The notes: a model not told the origin generated them from the sequence alone. Shown: positions 10,960 to 20,504, counted from the stretch's first letter. The stretch is 64,000 nucleotides of DNA from Nitrobacter sp051535215 (GCF_051535215.1 NZ_JBPPLY010000006.1:1-64000); one strand, 5' to 3'. A program made the numbers and translations.

Positions 10960-12293
10960 GTCCGAAGCGCCAGCGCGAGTCCAAAAGCCTGTTCGCCGCG
11001 GCGGGTCTGGAGCAAGATGCACCGCGGCCGCTGCCGGACAGGCTGCGTCCGCAGGCGCTGTCGGATGTGGTCGGGCAGGACCACATCCTCGGGCCGGATG
11101 GCGCACTGACGCGCATGCTGGAAACCCGCACGCTTGGCTCGCTGATTTTCTGGGGACCGCCGGGGACCGGCAAGACCACGGTGGCGCGGCTGCTGGCGGA
11201 TGCAACGGCGTTGCACTTCGAGCAACTGTCCGCCGTGTTCTCAGGCGTCGCCGATCTGAAGAAAGCGTTCGACGCCGCCCGCGCGCGCCGCGAGACCGGC
11301 ACGGGAACGCTATTGTTCGTGGACGAGGTGCATCGCTTCAATCGCGCGCAGCAGGATTCGTTTCTGCCCGTCATGGAGGACGGCACCGTCGTCCTGGTCG
11401 GCGCGACCACCGAGAATCCCTCGTTCGAACTGAACGCGGCGCTGCTGTCGCGCGCGCGCGTGCTGGTGTTCCGTTCGCTCGATGCGGCGGCGATCGAGAA
11501 ACTGTTCGCCCGCGCCGAGCAGGTCGAGGGCAAGCCGCTGCCGCTCGACGATGAAGCGCGCGCCGCGCTGGTACGCATGGCGGACGGCGACGGCCGCGCG
11601 GCGTTGACACTGGTCGAGGAGGTCTGGCGCTCGGCGCGTGACGGCGAGGTGTTCAATGCCGGGCAGTTGCAGGGCGTGCTGCAGCGCCGCGCGCCGATCT
11701 ACGACAAGTCCGCCGATGGCCATTACAACCTGATCTCCGCTCTGCACAAGGCGGTGCGCGGTTCCGATCCGGATGCGGCATTATATTATCTGGCGCGAAT
11801 GCTGGAGGCCGGCGAGGATCCGCTGTTTCTCGCGCGGCGCGTGGTGCGGATGGCGGTGGAGGATATCGGGCTCGCCGATCCGCAGGCGCTGGTCGTCGCC
11901 AACGCCGCGAAGGACGCCTATGATTTTCTTGGCTCGCCCGAGGGCGAACTGGCCATCGCGCAGGCCGTGATCTATGTCGCCACCGCGCCGAAGTCGAACG
12001 CCGCCTACAAGGCGTTCGGCGCGGCGAAGCGGGTTGCACAGGAGGGAGGCTCGCTGCTGCCGCCCAAGCACATCCTGAACTCGCCGACCATGCTGATGAA
12101 GGAAGAAGGTTACGGCGAAGGCTATCAATACGATCACGACATGCCGGAGGGTTTTTCCGGGCAGGACTATTTTCCGGAGGCGCTCGGACGGCGGACGTTC
12201 TACGATCCGCCCGATCGCGGCTTCGAGCGCGAGATCAGGAAGCGGCTGGACTATTGGGCGAAGCTGCGACGAGAGAAAGAAGGCAGCAAATGA
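10956..12293 (+). CDS. rarA: Replication-associated recombination protein RarA (MgsA), AAA+ ATPase
   Basis: 445-residue clamp-loader-like AAA+ ATPase that acts at stalled replication forks with SSB. Walker A GPPGTGKTT is at residues 67-75 and Walker B with DEVH at about 120-126, followed by FNRAQQDSFLP. Sensor region GATTENPSFELN and the C-terminal tetramerisation part ending in LPPKHILNSPTMLMKEEGYG are characteristic. ATGA overlaps at both ends couple it to the protease upstream and the TPR gene downstream. Confidence 0.95.
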   Translation: MSPKRQRESKSLFAAAGLEQDAPRPLPDRLRPQALSDVVGQDHILGPDGALTRMLETRTLGSLIFWGPPGTGKTTVARLLADATALHFEQLSAVFSGVADLKKAFDAARARRETGTGTLLFVDEVHRFNRAQQDSFLPVMEDGTVVLVGATTENPSFELNAALLSRARVLVFRSLDAAAIEKLFARAEQVEGKPLPLDDEARAALVRMADGDGRAALTLVEEVWRSARDGEVFNAGQLQGVLQRRAPIYDKSADGHYNLISALHKAVRGSDPDAALYYLARMLEAGEDPLFLARRVVRMAVEDIGLADPQALVVANAAKDAYDFLGSPEGELAIAQAVIYVATAPKSNAAYKAFGAAKRVAQEGGSLLPPKHILNSPTMLMKEEGYGEGYQYDHDMPEGFSGQDYFPEALGRRTFYDPPDRGFEREIRKRLDYWAKLRREKEGSK

Positions 12294-12988
12294 CCATGAC
12301 GTTTATCCGGGCCTGCATTATCGCCATCGCCGCTCTCGCGTGTGTCACGCCGTCGCACGCGGAGACGGTCGAGACCGCGCCCGGCGTTACGGTGACGAAG
12401 AAGACATTCCCGGCGCCGATCAACGAGCAGCCGTTCTTCGGATTCGCCGACAAGACCCCAGAGCAGAGCAAGGCAGACAGCAAATTTCTTGCGGAGGCGG
12501 ACAAGCTCGGCTCGCGCGAGAAAGTCTTCGACGTCGCGATCGAGCGCGGCTTCGCGCATATCGATCGCGGCGACTTTCCGGAGGCGGCCCAGCGATTCAA
12601 TCAGGCGTGGCTGCTCGCCCCGGAGCGCAGCGCCGTCTATCAAGGCTTCGCGGTGATCTCCGCGGCGCGCTTCGGCGACCTCGAATACGCCGAAGAATTG
12701 TTCAGGATTGCTCTTCATCAGCCTAAGCCGCGGCGAACGCTGAAGGCCGATTACGGCCGCCTGCTGCTGAAGGCCAAGCGTCCGGTCGAGGCGAAAGCGA
12801 TTCTGGAGCAGGGCGTGCGCGACGCGCCGGAATTCGCGGACGGCTGGGCCAGCCTCGGACTTGCGCGATTGCAGACCGGCGACGCCAAGGGCGCATGTGC
12901 GGCTGCGAGCGAGGCCGACAAGCTCAAGCGCTCGCACGACGTGATGGTTGACCTTGCCCTGCTCAAGCGGCAGGCGGCCTGCCAGTAG
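12290..12988 (+). CDS. Exported TPR-type protein of unknown function
   Basis: 232 residues. A signal peptide (ACIIAIAALACVTPSHA) predicts export. The mature part is helical, with TPR-like repeats such as HIDRGDFPEAAQRFNQAWLL near 90-110 and ADGWASLGLARLQTGDAKGA near 180-200. The ATG at 12290 overlaps the stop of rarA by 4 bases; a second ATG at 12296 is an alternative. TPRs mediate protein contacts, but the partner is unknown. A role in RarA function is not implied by the overlap. Confidence 0.75.
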   Translation: MTMTFIRACIIAIAALACVTPSHAETVETAPGVTVTKKTFPAPINEQPFFGFADKTPEQSKADSKFLAEADKLGSREKVFDVAIERGFAHIDRGDFPEAAQRFNQAWLLAPERSAVYQGFAVISAARFGDLEYAEELFRIALHQPKPRRTLKADYGRLLLKAKRPVEAKAILEQGVRDAPEFADGWASLGLARLQTGDAKGACAAASEADKLKRSHDVMVDLALLKRQAACQ

Positions 12989-12998
12989 AGAGGAACAC

Positions 12999-14243
12999 AT
13001 GAGCCGCCGCGTCAAACGACCTCTCGCGAAATCCCGCGTCCCGGGCGAGCGCCCCAAAGGTGGGCCTAACGATGCCCGGCAGAAGAGTGCTCGGCCCAAA
13101 CGGACGCGTCCGGAAGGGCGTGGCGGGGCCGAGCGTTTCGGAGGCGAGCGAGGGCAGGGCGTTCGGCCTGGCAAACCGCTCCGCGCAGCCGCGTCTCGCG
13201 ATGCTGCGCCCCGCATCGAACCGCCCGCCAAACCCGAACCGGCGCCGTTGCCGACGAAGGTGCAGACGGTCGCCGTGACGGCCGACGAAGCCAACATGCG
13301 CGTCGATCGTTTTCTCGAAGCGCGATTTCCCGGCCTGTCTTTTTCCCACATTCAGCGCATCGTCCGCAAAGGCGAACTGCGCGTGAACGGCAAGCGCGCC
13401 GACAGCAAGGACCGTCTGAGCGAGGGCGACACGGTCCGCATTCCACCGCTCAAGCTCGATACGCCGAAGGCCGCGACACGCCTGTCCGAGGCCGAGACCA
13501 AGATACGCGACGAATTGCAGAAGATGGTGCTGTTCGAGGATGCCGACGTCATGGTGCTGAACAAGCCGGCCGGGCTTGCGGTGCAGGGCGGTTCCGGCCT
13601 GTCGCGGCACATCGACGGGATGCTCGAGGTGATGCGCGACGCGAAGGGTCAGCGCCCGCGCCTCGTGCATCGGCTCGATCGCGAGACCGCCGGCTGCCTG
13701 CTGGTGGCTAAGACGCGCTTTGCGGCGACGGCGCTGACGGGGGCGTTCCGCCATCGCTCGGCCCGTAAGATTTACTGGGCGCTGGTCGCGGGCGTGCCGA
13801 AGCCGAAGCAGGGCCGCATCTCGACCTACCTCGCCAAGGAGGAGAGCGAGGAAGACTCGATCATGCGGATCGCCGCGCATGGCGACGAGGGGGCGAGCCA
13901 CGCCGTCACTTATTACGCGGTGGTGGAGACCTCAGCGCAGAAGCTCGCCTGGGTATCGTTGAAGCCGGTCACGGGCCGGACTCATCAACTGCGCGCGCAC
14001 ATGGCGCACATCAATCATGCCATCGTCGGCGATCCCAAGTATTTCAACAAGGAGAACTGGCAGTTGCCGGGCGGTCTTCAGAAGCGGCTTCACCTCCTGG
14101 CGCGCCGCATCGTGATCCCGCATCCGCGCGGCGGCGTCATCGATGTGAGCGCGCCGCTGCCGCCGCATATGCTGCAATCATGGAATCTGCTCGGCCTTGA
14201 AGCCGACCGGTTCGACCCGATCGAAAACGCGCCGGAGGAGTAG
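12999..14243 (+). CDS. RluC/RluD-family ribosomal large-subunit pseudouridine synthase
   Basis: 414 residues. A basic, Pro/Arg-rich N-terminal extension covers about 1-88. An S4 RNA-binding domain spans about 98-150 (RVDRFLEARFPGLSFSHIQR). The catalytic domain has the family motif HRLDRETAGCLL with nucleophile Asp227, and the later motif KPVTGRTHQLRAHMAHINHAI. These enzymes isomerise uridines in 23S rRNA; RluC modifies positions near the peptidyl transferase centre. The exact target is not readable from sequence. The start at 12999 has GAGAGG ahead of it and lies 10 bases after the TPR gene. Confidence 0.92.
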   Translation: MSRRVKRPLAKSRVPGERPKGGPNDARQKSARPKRTRPEGRGGAERFGGERGQGVRPGKPLRAAASRDAAPRIEPPAKPEPAPLPTKVQTVAVTADEANMRVDRFLEARFPGLSFSHIQRIVRKGELRVNGKRADSKDRLSEGDTVRIPPLKLDTPKAATRLSEAETKIRDELQKMVLFEDADVMVLNKPAGLAVQGGSGLSRHIDGMLEVMRDAKGQRPRLVHRLDRETAGCLLVAKTRFAATALTGAFRHRSARKIYWALVAGVPKPKQGRISTYLAKEESEEDSIMRIAAHGDEGASHAVTYYAVVETSAQKLAWVSLKPVTGRTHQLRAHMAHINHAIVGDPKYFNKENWQLPGGLQKRLHLLARRIVIPHPRGGVIDVSAPLPPHMLQSWNLLGLEADRFDPIENAPEE

Positions 14244-14289
14244 GTCTTCGCCATTGCGCCGCGATCTCAGGTCGATGTGAGAATATGCC

Positions 14290-15072
14290 ATGCGTGAATT
14301 GTTCGAAGAAAGTCTCGGCCCGTCGCTGGATCCGGAAGAAGCGGTACGCCAGTCCACGCGAACCGGGCAGCGCAAGCGTTTCTACGCCTCCGCGAGCGTG
14401 AGCGAAACTCCGGACGGGTTCGCCATCCTGCTCGACGGCAAGCCGGTGCGCACGCCGTCGCGCAACCTGCTGGCGGCGCCGTCTCAGGAGATCGCCGCGA
14501 CGATGGCCGCCGAATGGCAGGCGCAGCGGGATGTCATCGATCCCATGACCATGCCGGTGACGCGGCTCGCCAACAGCGTCATCGACGGCGTGACCGGCCG
14601 TGTCGAGGCCGTGGTCGAGGATATCGCCAAATATTTTGAAACGGACCTGCTGTTCTACCGCGCTGGCCATCCCGAAGCGCTGGTCGCCCGCGAGGCTTCG
14701 CACTGGGATCCTGTGCTGTTCTGGGCGGCCGAAACGCTTGGCGCGCATTTCATCCTCACTGAAGGCATCGTGCATGTCCGCCAACCCGATCCGGCGATCG
14801 CTGCCGCCCGCGCGGCGCTGCCATCCGAGCCCTGGGCGGTTGGAGCGCTGCATGTCATCACGACGTTGACCGGCTCGGCGCTGCTCGCGCTTGCCCTGAT
14901 GCGCCGGCGGCTGGATGCGGATGAGGTCTGGGCCGCCGCCCATGTCAACGAGGACTGGAACAGCGAGCAATGGGGCGCGGACGAGGAGGTCGCGGCGCGG
15001 CAGGCCGCTCGCCTCTCCGATTTCAGGGCGGCCGCAAGCGTCCTGGCGGCGCAGGTTCAACCATTCGGTTAA
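14290..15072 (+). CDS. ATP12-family F1-ATPase assembly chaperone
   Basis: 260 residues matching the ATP12 family, which in mitochondria protects the alpha subunit during F1 assembly and is conserved in alphaproteobacteria. Family blocks are KRFYASASVSETPDGFAILL near 34-53, LDGKPVRTPSRNLLAAPS, EWQAQRDVIDPMTMPVTRLA near 75-95, and the C-terminal AAAHVNEDWNSEQWGADEEV. No signal or membrane segment is present. It starts 46 bases after the pseudouridine synthase and is probably in the same transcript. Confidence 0.93.
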   Translation: MRELFEESLGPSLDPEEAVRQSTRTGQRKRFYASASVSETPDGFAILLDGKPVRTPSRNLLAAPSQEIAATMAAEWQAQRDVIDPMTMPVTRLANSVIDGVTGRVEAVVEDIAKYFETDLLFYRAGHPEALVAREASHWDPVLFWAAETLGAHFILTEGIVHVRQPDPAIAAARAALPSEPWAVGALHVITTLTGSALLALALMRRRLDADEVWAAAHVNEDWNSEQWGADEEVAARQAARLSDFRAAASVLAAQVQPFG

Positions 15073-15121
15073 GAAGGGGTTTAGACACCGCAGTTAGCCT
15101 CCCATCCGAAACGAGGCTTTC

Positions 15122-16822
15122 ATGGCGATCTCGATCAACCCGATCTTTCCGGTCATCGCGGTGCAGGACACCGGCTCCGAGGCCGCGCTTCAGCCGGGCA
15201 CGGTCGTCGACGCGCGGGTCCAGCAGATCCTCGCCAACAATCTCGTCCGCATCGCCATCGCCAATCTGACGATCGAGGTTTTGTCCGAAATTCCGCTGCA
15301 GGTCGGCGAGAAACTTCAGCTTGAAGTGTCGCAGACCGCGCAGGGGCTCAGGCTCGCGGTGGCCGGGCAGGGCGGGTCGCCCAACCCGGCGGCCGCTGCC
15401 ATGGCGGAGCCGGCGGATTCCGTGACGCTTGCGCCCGACCTCGCGGCTACGTTTGCCGCGGCCGAAGCCGATGCGCCGGCCTCGCCCTCGAAACCACCGC
15501 TGACGGCGCTGGAAGCACTTTCCGTCTCGGCCGCGGCGCAGGCCGCCGCGACGCGGCAAGGCAGCCTGTCGCCGCTCTATGCCAATCTGCTGGCGGCAGC
15601 CGGATCGGGCAGACTGCCGCCGCAGGTCCAGGAAATTGCCGACCGGCTGCTGGCGCTGCGTCCCGATCTCGGTCCGAACCTGACCGGAAACGACATCAGG
15701 ACTGCATTCCAAAATTCCGGGCTTTTTCTCGAAGCGTCGCTGGCGGCAGGGCTGACGACAGCGCAACCGGCATCGACCTTGGCCGCCGCGCAATTACCCG
15801 ATCTCAAGGCCGCGCTGCTCGTGCTTCGCGAGGCGCTTTCGATTGCCGGTGCCGCGAAGGACGCGCCCGCAGGCACCCCACAGGCTTCGCCGCAAGCGCC
15901 GCATGCGCCGGCGGCCGGATCAGCGCCGTCGATGGCGCCTCCGCTGTCGCCGGATTTCGAGCCGCAGGAAGTCTATCTGCCGCAGGCGCGGCTGCCCGTC
16001 ACCGAGGATCCCGACACGTTGACGCTCGCGAACCAGACGTTGTTTTCAAAGGTATCCGATGCGGGCGTCCGCACCGCTGCCACCGGTGCGGCCTTGAACC
16101 TTTTGCAGGAGGCGCTTCAGAACGGCGGCGGCAGAACCGGCCTCGGTGCGGAACTCGGACTCGACGGCGATCCGGCCGCGGGACCTTCGGCGCTCAGGGC
16201 AGCGCCGGCGAACGGTCCCGACGAAAACAGCGTCTTCATCGTGCGCACCAGCACGCCGTCGCCGCCGTTTCGCGGCGCGCTGCCGACCGCACAGCCCGTC
16301 GCGATGCCGATGCTGTCGCCGGCCGCCCCGGCGAGCGACATCGCGCGACGGTTGCTCGACGACACCGAAGCTGCGATCGCGCGTCAGACGCTGTTGCAGG
16401 TTGCCTCGCTTCCGGATCGGATAGATGCGGGGCCGAGATTTGACCAGAACGTACCGCGCTGGAATTTCGAGATTCCGTTCGCCACTCCGTCGGGTACCGC
16501 GATCGCGCAGTTCGAGATTTCGCGTGATGCCGCCGGCCATGAAATCGAGACGACGAAGCGGGTCTGGCGCGCGCGATTTTCGCTCGACGTCGAGCCCGCC
16601 GGGCCGGTTCATGCGCTGGTGTCGCTGACCGGCGACAGCACCTCGGTGCGGCTGTGGGCCGAGCGTCCCGCGACAGTGAGCCGGTTGCGCGCCGGCGCCT
16701 CGCAACTCACTCAGGCATTGAGCCGCGCCGAATTGCAGCCGGGCGATATCGTCATCCGCGAAGGCGCGCCGCCGCAACAGAGGCCCGCGCCGGCCGGCCA
16801 TTTTCTGGATCGCGCGTTATGA
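15122..16822 (+). CDS. FliK-like flagellar hook-length control domain protein
   Basis: 566 residues, Ala/Pro-rich and low complexity in the middle (about 80-420). The C-terminal part (about 440-545) resembles the Flg_hook/FliK domain: WNFEIPFATPSGTAIAQFEI, then SLDVEPAGPVHALVSLTGD and LRAGASQLTQAL. FliK proteins measure hook length and switch the export gate through FlhB. The next gene encodes a lone FlhB C-terminal domain and overlaps it by 4 bases, which strengthens the link. No other flagellar genes are nearby, so this may be a paralogous pair. Confidence 0.75.
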   Translation: MAISINPIFPVIAVQDTGSEAALQPGTVVDARVQQILANNLVRIAIANLTIEVLSEIPLQVGEKLQLEVSQTAQGLRLAVAGQGGSPNPAAAAMAEPADSVTLAPDLAATFAAAEADAPASPSKPPLTALEALSVSAAAQAAATRQGSLSPLYANLLAAAGSGRLPPQVQEIADRLLALRPDLGPNLTGNDIRTAFQNSGLFLEASLAAGLTTAQPASTLAAAQLPDLKAALLVLREALSIAGAAKDAPAGTPQASPQAPHAPAAGSAPSMAPPLSPDFEPQEVYLPQARLPVTEDPDTLTLANQTLFSKVSDAGVRTAATGAALNLLQEALQNGGGRTGLGAELGLDGDPAAGPSALRAAPANGPDENSVFIVRTSTPSPPFRGALPTAQPVAMPMLSPAAPASDIARRLLDDTEAAIARQTLLQVASLPDRIDAGPRFDQNVPRWNFEIPFATPSGTAIAQFEISRDAAGHEIETTKRVWRARFSLDVEPAGPVHALVSLTGDSTSVRLWAERPATVSRLRAGASQLTQALSRAELQPGDIVIREGAPPQQRPAPAGHFLDRAL

Positions 16823-17085
16823 GCGTGGAGACCAGGGATCAGGTCGCGGTCGCCCTTCACTATGACAAGGGCAGCGGCGCGCCGCGCGTGGTCGCCAAGG
16901 GCAGGGGGTCGCTCGGCGCGAAGATCATCGAGGTCGCCAAAGAGCACGACATTCCGATCGAGGAAAACGAGGTGCTGGCCGGCGCGCTGTCGCATGTCGA
17001 ACTCGGCGACGAGATTCCGCCTGAGCTGTACAAGGCCGTCGCCGAAGTACTGGTGTTCGTGCTGCGGCTGTCGGGGCGCGCCTGA
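16819..17085 (+). CDS. Stand-alone FlhB cytoplasmic-domain protein
   Basis: 88 residues with no membrane segment. VALHYDKGSGAPRVVAKGRG followed by IIEVAKEHDIPIEENEVLAG and ELYKAVAEVLVFVLRL matches the C-terminal part of FlhB/YscU export switch proteins. The NPTH self-cleavage site of full-length FlhB is absent; the protein starts just after where it would lie. The ATG sits in an ATGA overlap with the FliK-like gene. Short FlhB-like proteins (FhlX/FlhX type) are known and can partly replace the cleaved FlhB tail. That role here is inferred. Confidence 0.85.
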   Translation: MSVETRDQVAVALHYDKGSGAPRVVAKGRGSLGAKIIEVAKEHDIPIEENEVLAGALSHVELGDEIPPELYKAVAEVLVFVLRLSGRA

Positions 17086-17223
17086 GGGACTCCTGTCAGA
17101 AACAGCAGCTAACCCGTTCTTCCGTCGGCTGTGCCCGGCCACGACGGGTTGCAGATTTTGTCCAAAAGAAACATGCTCTACAGTCTGATCCAACTTCGTT
17201 GAATCGGACCCAGGCAGGGGGCC

Positions 17224-18756
17224 ATGAAGGACATCCTCGAAACCCTCGACGCTCGCCGTGCCGCAGCAAAACTCGGCGGCGGCGAGAAGCGCATCGCGGC
17301 GCAACATGCGCGCGGCAAGCTGACGGCGCGGGAGCGCATCGAACTGCTGCTCGACAAGGGCTCGTTCGAGGAGTTCGACATGTTCGTCGAGCATCGCTCG
17401 ACGGAATTCGGCATGGACAAATCGAAGGTGCCTGGCGACGGCGTCGTCACCGGCTGGGGTACCGTCAACGGCCGCAAGATTTTCATGTTCGCGAAGGACT
17501 TCACCGTTTTCGGTGGCTCGCTGTCGGAGACCCACGCGCTGAAGATCACGAAAATTCAGGACATGGCGATGAAGGCGCGTGCGCCGATCATCGGCCTCTA
17601 CGATGCGGGCGGCGCGCGCATCCAGGAAGGCGTCGCCGCGCTCGCCGGCTATTCCTATGTGTTCCGCCGCAACGTGCAGGCCTCGGGCGTGATCCCGCAG
17701 ATATCAGTCATCATGGGACCCTGCGCTGGCGGCGACGTCTATTCGCCGGCCATGACCGACTTCATCTTCATGGTGAAGAACACGAGCTACATGTTCGTCA
17801 CCGGTCCCGACGTGGTGAAGACCGTCACCAACGAGGTGGTGACCGCGGAAGAACTCGGCGGCGCCAGCGTGCACGCGACAAAGTCGTCCATTGCCGACGG
17901 CGCGTTCGAAAACGATGTCGAGGCGCTGTTGCAGGTGCGACGCCTGATCGACTTCCTTCCCAGTAACAACACCGATGGCGTGCCGGAGTGGCCGAGCTTC
18001 GACGACGTCGAGCGCATCGACGACTCGCTGGACACGCTGGTGCCCGACAATCCGAACAAGCCCTACGACATCAAGGAACTGATCCTGAAGGTCGTGGACG
18101 AGGGCGACTTCTTCGAGATCGCGGAAACGTTTGCGAAAAACATCGTCGTCGGTTTCGGTCGCATCGCCGGGCGCACCGTCGGCTTCGTCGCCAACCAGCC
18201 GATGGTGCTGGCTGGCGTGCTCGATAGCGACGCTTCACGCAAGGCCGCGCGCTTCGTTCGTTTCTGCGATGCCTTCAACATCCCGATCGTGACCTTCGTC
18301 GACGTGCCGGGCTTTTTGCCTGGCACCGCGCAGGAATATGGCGGGCTCATCAAGCACGGCGCGAAGCTCCTGTTCGCCTATTCGCAATGCACGGTGCCGC
18401 TCGTCACCGTCATCACGCGCAAGGCCTATGGCGGTGCGTTCGACGTGATGGCGTCCAAGGAAATCGGCGCCGACATGAACTATGCCTGGCCGACCGCGCA
18501 GATCGCTGTCATGGGCGCCAAGGGCGCGGTGGAGATCATCTTTCGCTCAGACATCGGCGACGCGGACAAGATTGCCGCACGCACCAAGGAATATGAGGAT
18601 CGCTTCCTGTCGCCGTTCATCGCCGCCGAGCGCGGCTACATCGACGACGTCATCATGCCGCACTCGACCCGCAGGCGCATCGCCCGCGCTCTCGCCATGC
18701 TGAGGGATAAGCACGTCGACGCGCCGATGAAGAAGCACGACAACATTCCGTTGTGA
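17224..18756 (+). CDS. pccB: Acyl-CoA (propionyl-CoA) carboxylase beta subunit
   Basis: 510 residues, the biotin-dependent carboxyltransferase beta chain. The N-terminal crotonase-like half contains ARGKLTARERIELLLDKGSF near 22-41 and GPCAGGDVYSPAMTDFIFMV near 161-180. The C-terminal half holds DVPGFLPGTAQEYGGLIKHG and ITRKAYGGAFDVMASKEIG. The closest family is PccB, converting propionyl-CoA to methylmalonyl-CoA. The substrate could be another short acyl-CoA. The alpha subunit is not in the window. The ATG follows CAGGGGGCC. It converges on the BamE-like gene with a 12-base gap. Confidence 0.93.
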   Translation: MKDILETLDARRAAAKLGGGEKRIAAQHARGKLTARERIELLLDKGSFEEFDMFVEHRSTEFGMDKSKVPGDGVVTGWGTVNGRKIFMFAKDFTVFGGSLSETHALKITKIQDMAMKARAPIIGLYDAGGARIQEGVAALAGYSYVFRRNVQASGVIPQISVIMGPCAGGDVYSPAMTDFIFMVKNTSYMFVTGPDVVKTVTNEVVTAEELGGASVHATKSSIADGAFENDVEALLQVRRLIDFLPSNNTDGVPEWPSFDDVERIDDSLDTLVPDNPNKPYDIKELILKVVDEGDFFEIAETFAKNIVVGFGRIAGRTVGFVANQPMVLAGVLDSDASRKAARFVRFCDAFNIPIVTFVDVPGFLPGTAQEYGGLIKHGAKLLFAYSQCTVPLVTVITRKAYGGAFDVMASKEIGADMNYAWPTAQIAVMGAKGAVEIIFRSDIGDADKIAARTKEYEDRFLSPFIAAERGYIDDVIMPHSTRRRIARALAMLRDKHVDAPMKKHDNIPL

Positions 18757-18768
18757 ATGATCCCGCTC

Positions 18769-19236
18769 CTAGTTCGGACTCAGAAGCTTGAACAGCGGCT
18801 GGAGATAGCTGATCTCCTGGCCCGATGTCGGGGTGGTGCGGCTGATGAAGTCGAAGATCCTGCCGTCCTTCAGTCCGTAATTGGCGAGCCGGGTCACCTG
18901 GCGGTTCTTGTCGAAATAGATGGCGATCACGCGTTGATCGACCACCCTCTGATTCATGAACGCGACCGGACGGTTCGCACGCTGCGAAATGTAATAGAAG
19001 ACCTCGCCGTTCAGCGTCGCGACGGTGGAGGGCGTTCCCATCACGATCAGCACCTGATCCTGGCTGGCGCCGATCTGGATCTGCTCGAGCGCACCGGGAG
19101 GCAGGATATAGCCCTTCTGAAACTGCTCGCCGGTGCAGCCCGCCACGGCCGCGCACACGAGCGTGGCTGCGAGCGTCACGCGCAGACGACGGCGTCGCCT
19201 CGCGGCGTTTCCTGTTTTTGATGCCGAAACTGTCAT
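18769..19236 (-). CDS. BamE/SmpA/OmlA-family outer membrane lipoprotein
   Basis: 155 residues. A basic N-region and hydrophobic segment end in the lipobox AVAGC, with the lipidated Cys at residue 34. The mature part has the BamE fold signature: GYILPPGALEQIQIGASQDQ, then VLIVMGTPSTVATLNGEVFY, then VIAIYFDKNRQVTRLANYGL. The family stabilises the Bam complex that inserts outer-membrane beta-barrels. The start at 19236 is chosen because it gives a normal lipoprotein signal; a longer in-frame reading overlaps the divergent neighbour's upstream region. Confidence 0.88.
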   Translation of the reverse strand: MTVSASKTGNAARRRRRLRVTLAATLVCAAVAGCTGEQFQKGYILPPGALEQIQIGASQDQVLIVMGTPSTVATLNGEVFYYISQRANRPVAFMNQRVVDQRVIAIYFDKNRQVTRLANYGLKDGRIFDFISRTTPTSGQEISYLQPLFKLLSPN

Positions 19237-19357
19237 TCGGGAGCCGACCTCATCCTCTTGCATCGCGCGAGCCATTGACGTACCCGCAACGGCGTACACG
19301 GCGACGGTCCTGCGATTGCACAACCGGAAGCCCTGCGGGCTGATTTTCGGAACCCAC

Positions 19358-19897
19358 ATGCTCTGGCCGCTCAGTCACTTCAGAAAATCCCGCACTCCGT
19401 CGCGCGGCACCATTGAAGCGATCTATGGCATGATCGTGACGCAGGCGCGAGAGCCGTTGTTTTATCAGAAACTGCAGGTGCCGGACACTGTCGATGGCCG
19501 CTTCGACATGATTCTGCTGCACCTGTGGATAGCGCTTTCGCGTTTGAAGCAGAGGGATGACAAGGAACTCCCGCAGGCGCTGTTCGATCATTTCTGCAGC
19601 GACATGGACGCCAACCTGCGGGAAATGGGGGTCGGCGACCTCACCGTTCCGAAGCGCATGCACGCGTTCGGAGAGGCCTTCTATGGCCGCTCGGCCGCCT
19701 ACGATCGCGCGCTCGCGGAGGGGCGCGAGCGGCTGGTGGAAGCCCTCGACAGGAATATCTATAACGGCCGGGACATCGAAAGCGCGCGGCGGCTTGCCGA
19801 TTATGTGGCGGAGGCGATAGCTGCGCCCGCTGCTGACGACCAGACGAGGCCGGCCGACGGCGGGTTGCGGTTTCCGGACCTCGCGCATCGGATATGA
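19358..19897 (+). CDS. Ubiquinol-cytochrome c chaperone (CBP3 family)
   Basis: 179 residues of the ubiquinol-cytochrome c chaperone family, which helps assemble the cytochrome bc1 complex. The diagnostic part is MIVTQAREPLFYQKLQVPDT near 24-43 followed by GRFDMILLHLWIAL. The C-terminal part includes KRMHAFGEAFYGR. It diverges from the BamE-like gene with about 120 bases between starts, and it is 10 bases ahead of the YceD gene, a common order in this group. Confidence 0.93.
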   Translation: MLWPLSHFRKSRTPSRGTIEAIYGMIVTQAREPLFYQKLQVPDTVDGRFDMILLHLWIALSRLKQRDDKELPQALFDHFCSDMDANLREMGVGDLTVPKRMHAFGEAFYGRSAAYDRALAEGRERLVEALDRNIYNGRDIESARRLADYVAEAIAAPAADDQTRPADGGLRFPDLAHRI

Positions 19898-19907
19898 GAG
19901 CACGGAC

Positions 19908-20504
19908 ATGACCGCCAGAGACAGGCCGGACACCATCGCAAATCCCTGGAGCGCGCGGATCGCGGTCGTGCAGATTCCGGAAACCGGCCTTCATCGGGAT
20001 ATCGAGGCCGACGAGACTGTGCGAACCGCACTGGCGAAGCTCGCCGGCTTGCGGGATATCGAATCAGCGCGTGCATCGTTCGATCTGAAGCCCGGGCGCC
20101 ATGACAGCGTGCATGTGCGGGGCAGGGTGTCGGCGCGCGTGGGACAGACCTGCGTGGTGTCCCTCGATCCGATCGAGAATGACATCGTCGAGGACGTGGA
20201 CCTTCTTTTCGTACCGGAAGACCGCGTCGAGGCGTTCGCGGCCGCCATCGATGACGATGGCGATGACCAGCCCGACCGCCACGTTCCGGATGCGCCCGAG
20301 CCCATCGTCAATGGCGTCATCGATCTCGGACGTCTCGCGACCGATGTGTTGTTTCTCGGGATCGACCCTTATCCGCGGAAGCCCGACGTCGTTTTCGAGC
20401 CGCCTTCCAGCGCCGTCGATCCCGAGGACCATCCCTTCGCCGCCCTGAAGGCGCTTAAAATCGACCCGAATCCATCGCGCGGGAAGAAGCCAGGGCGGGG
20501 CTAA
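19908..20504 (+). CDS. yceD: YceD/DUF177 family protein
   Basis: 198 residues of DUF177, the YceD family linked to 23S rRNA accumulation in plants and E. coli. Recognisable blocks are RVSARVGQTCVVSLDPIEND near 70-90 and the acidic patch after VEDVDLLFVPED. The C-terminal end DPEDHPFAALKALK is conserved. Family members usually precede rpmF and plsX; here plsX follows directly without rpmF. The 236-base gap to plsX contains an AT-rich palindrome AGATAATTTTATCT at about 20560. Confidence 0.88.
   Translation: MTARDRPDTIANPWSARIAVVQIPETGLHRDIEADETVRTALAKLAGLRDIESARASFDLKPGRHDSVHVRGRVSARVGQTCVVSLDPIENDIVEDVDLLFVPEDRVEAFAAAIDDDGDDQPDRHVPDAPEPIVNGVIDLGRLATDVLFLGIDPYPRKPDVVFEPPSSAVDPEDHPFAALKALKIDPNPSRGKKPGRG

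Noticed and set aside
9523..11205. 560-codon open frame on the minus strand
   Set aside because: Antisense to the DegP-like protease and rarA; His/Arg/Asp-rich with no domain.
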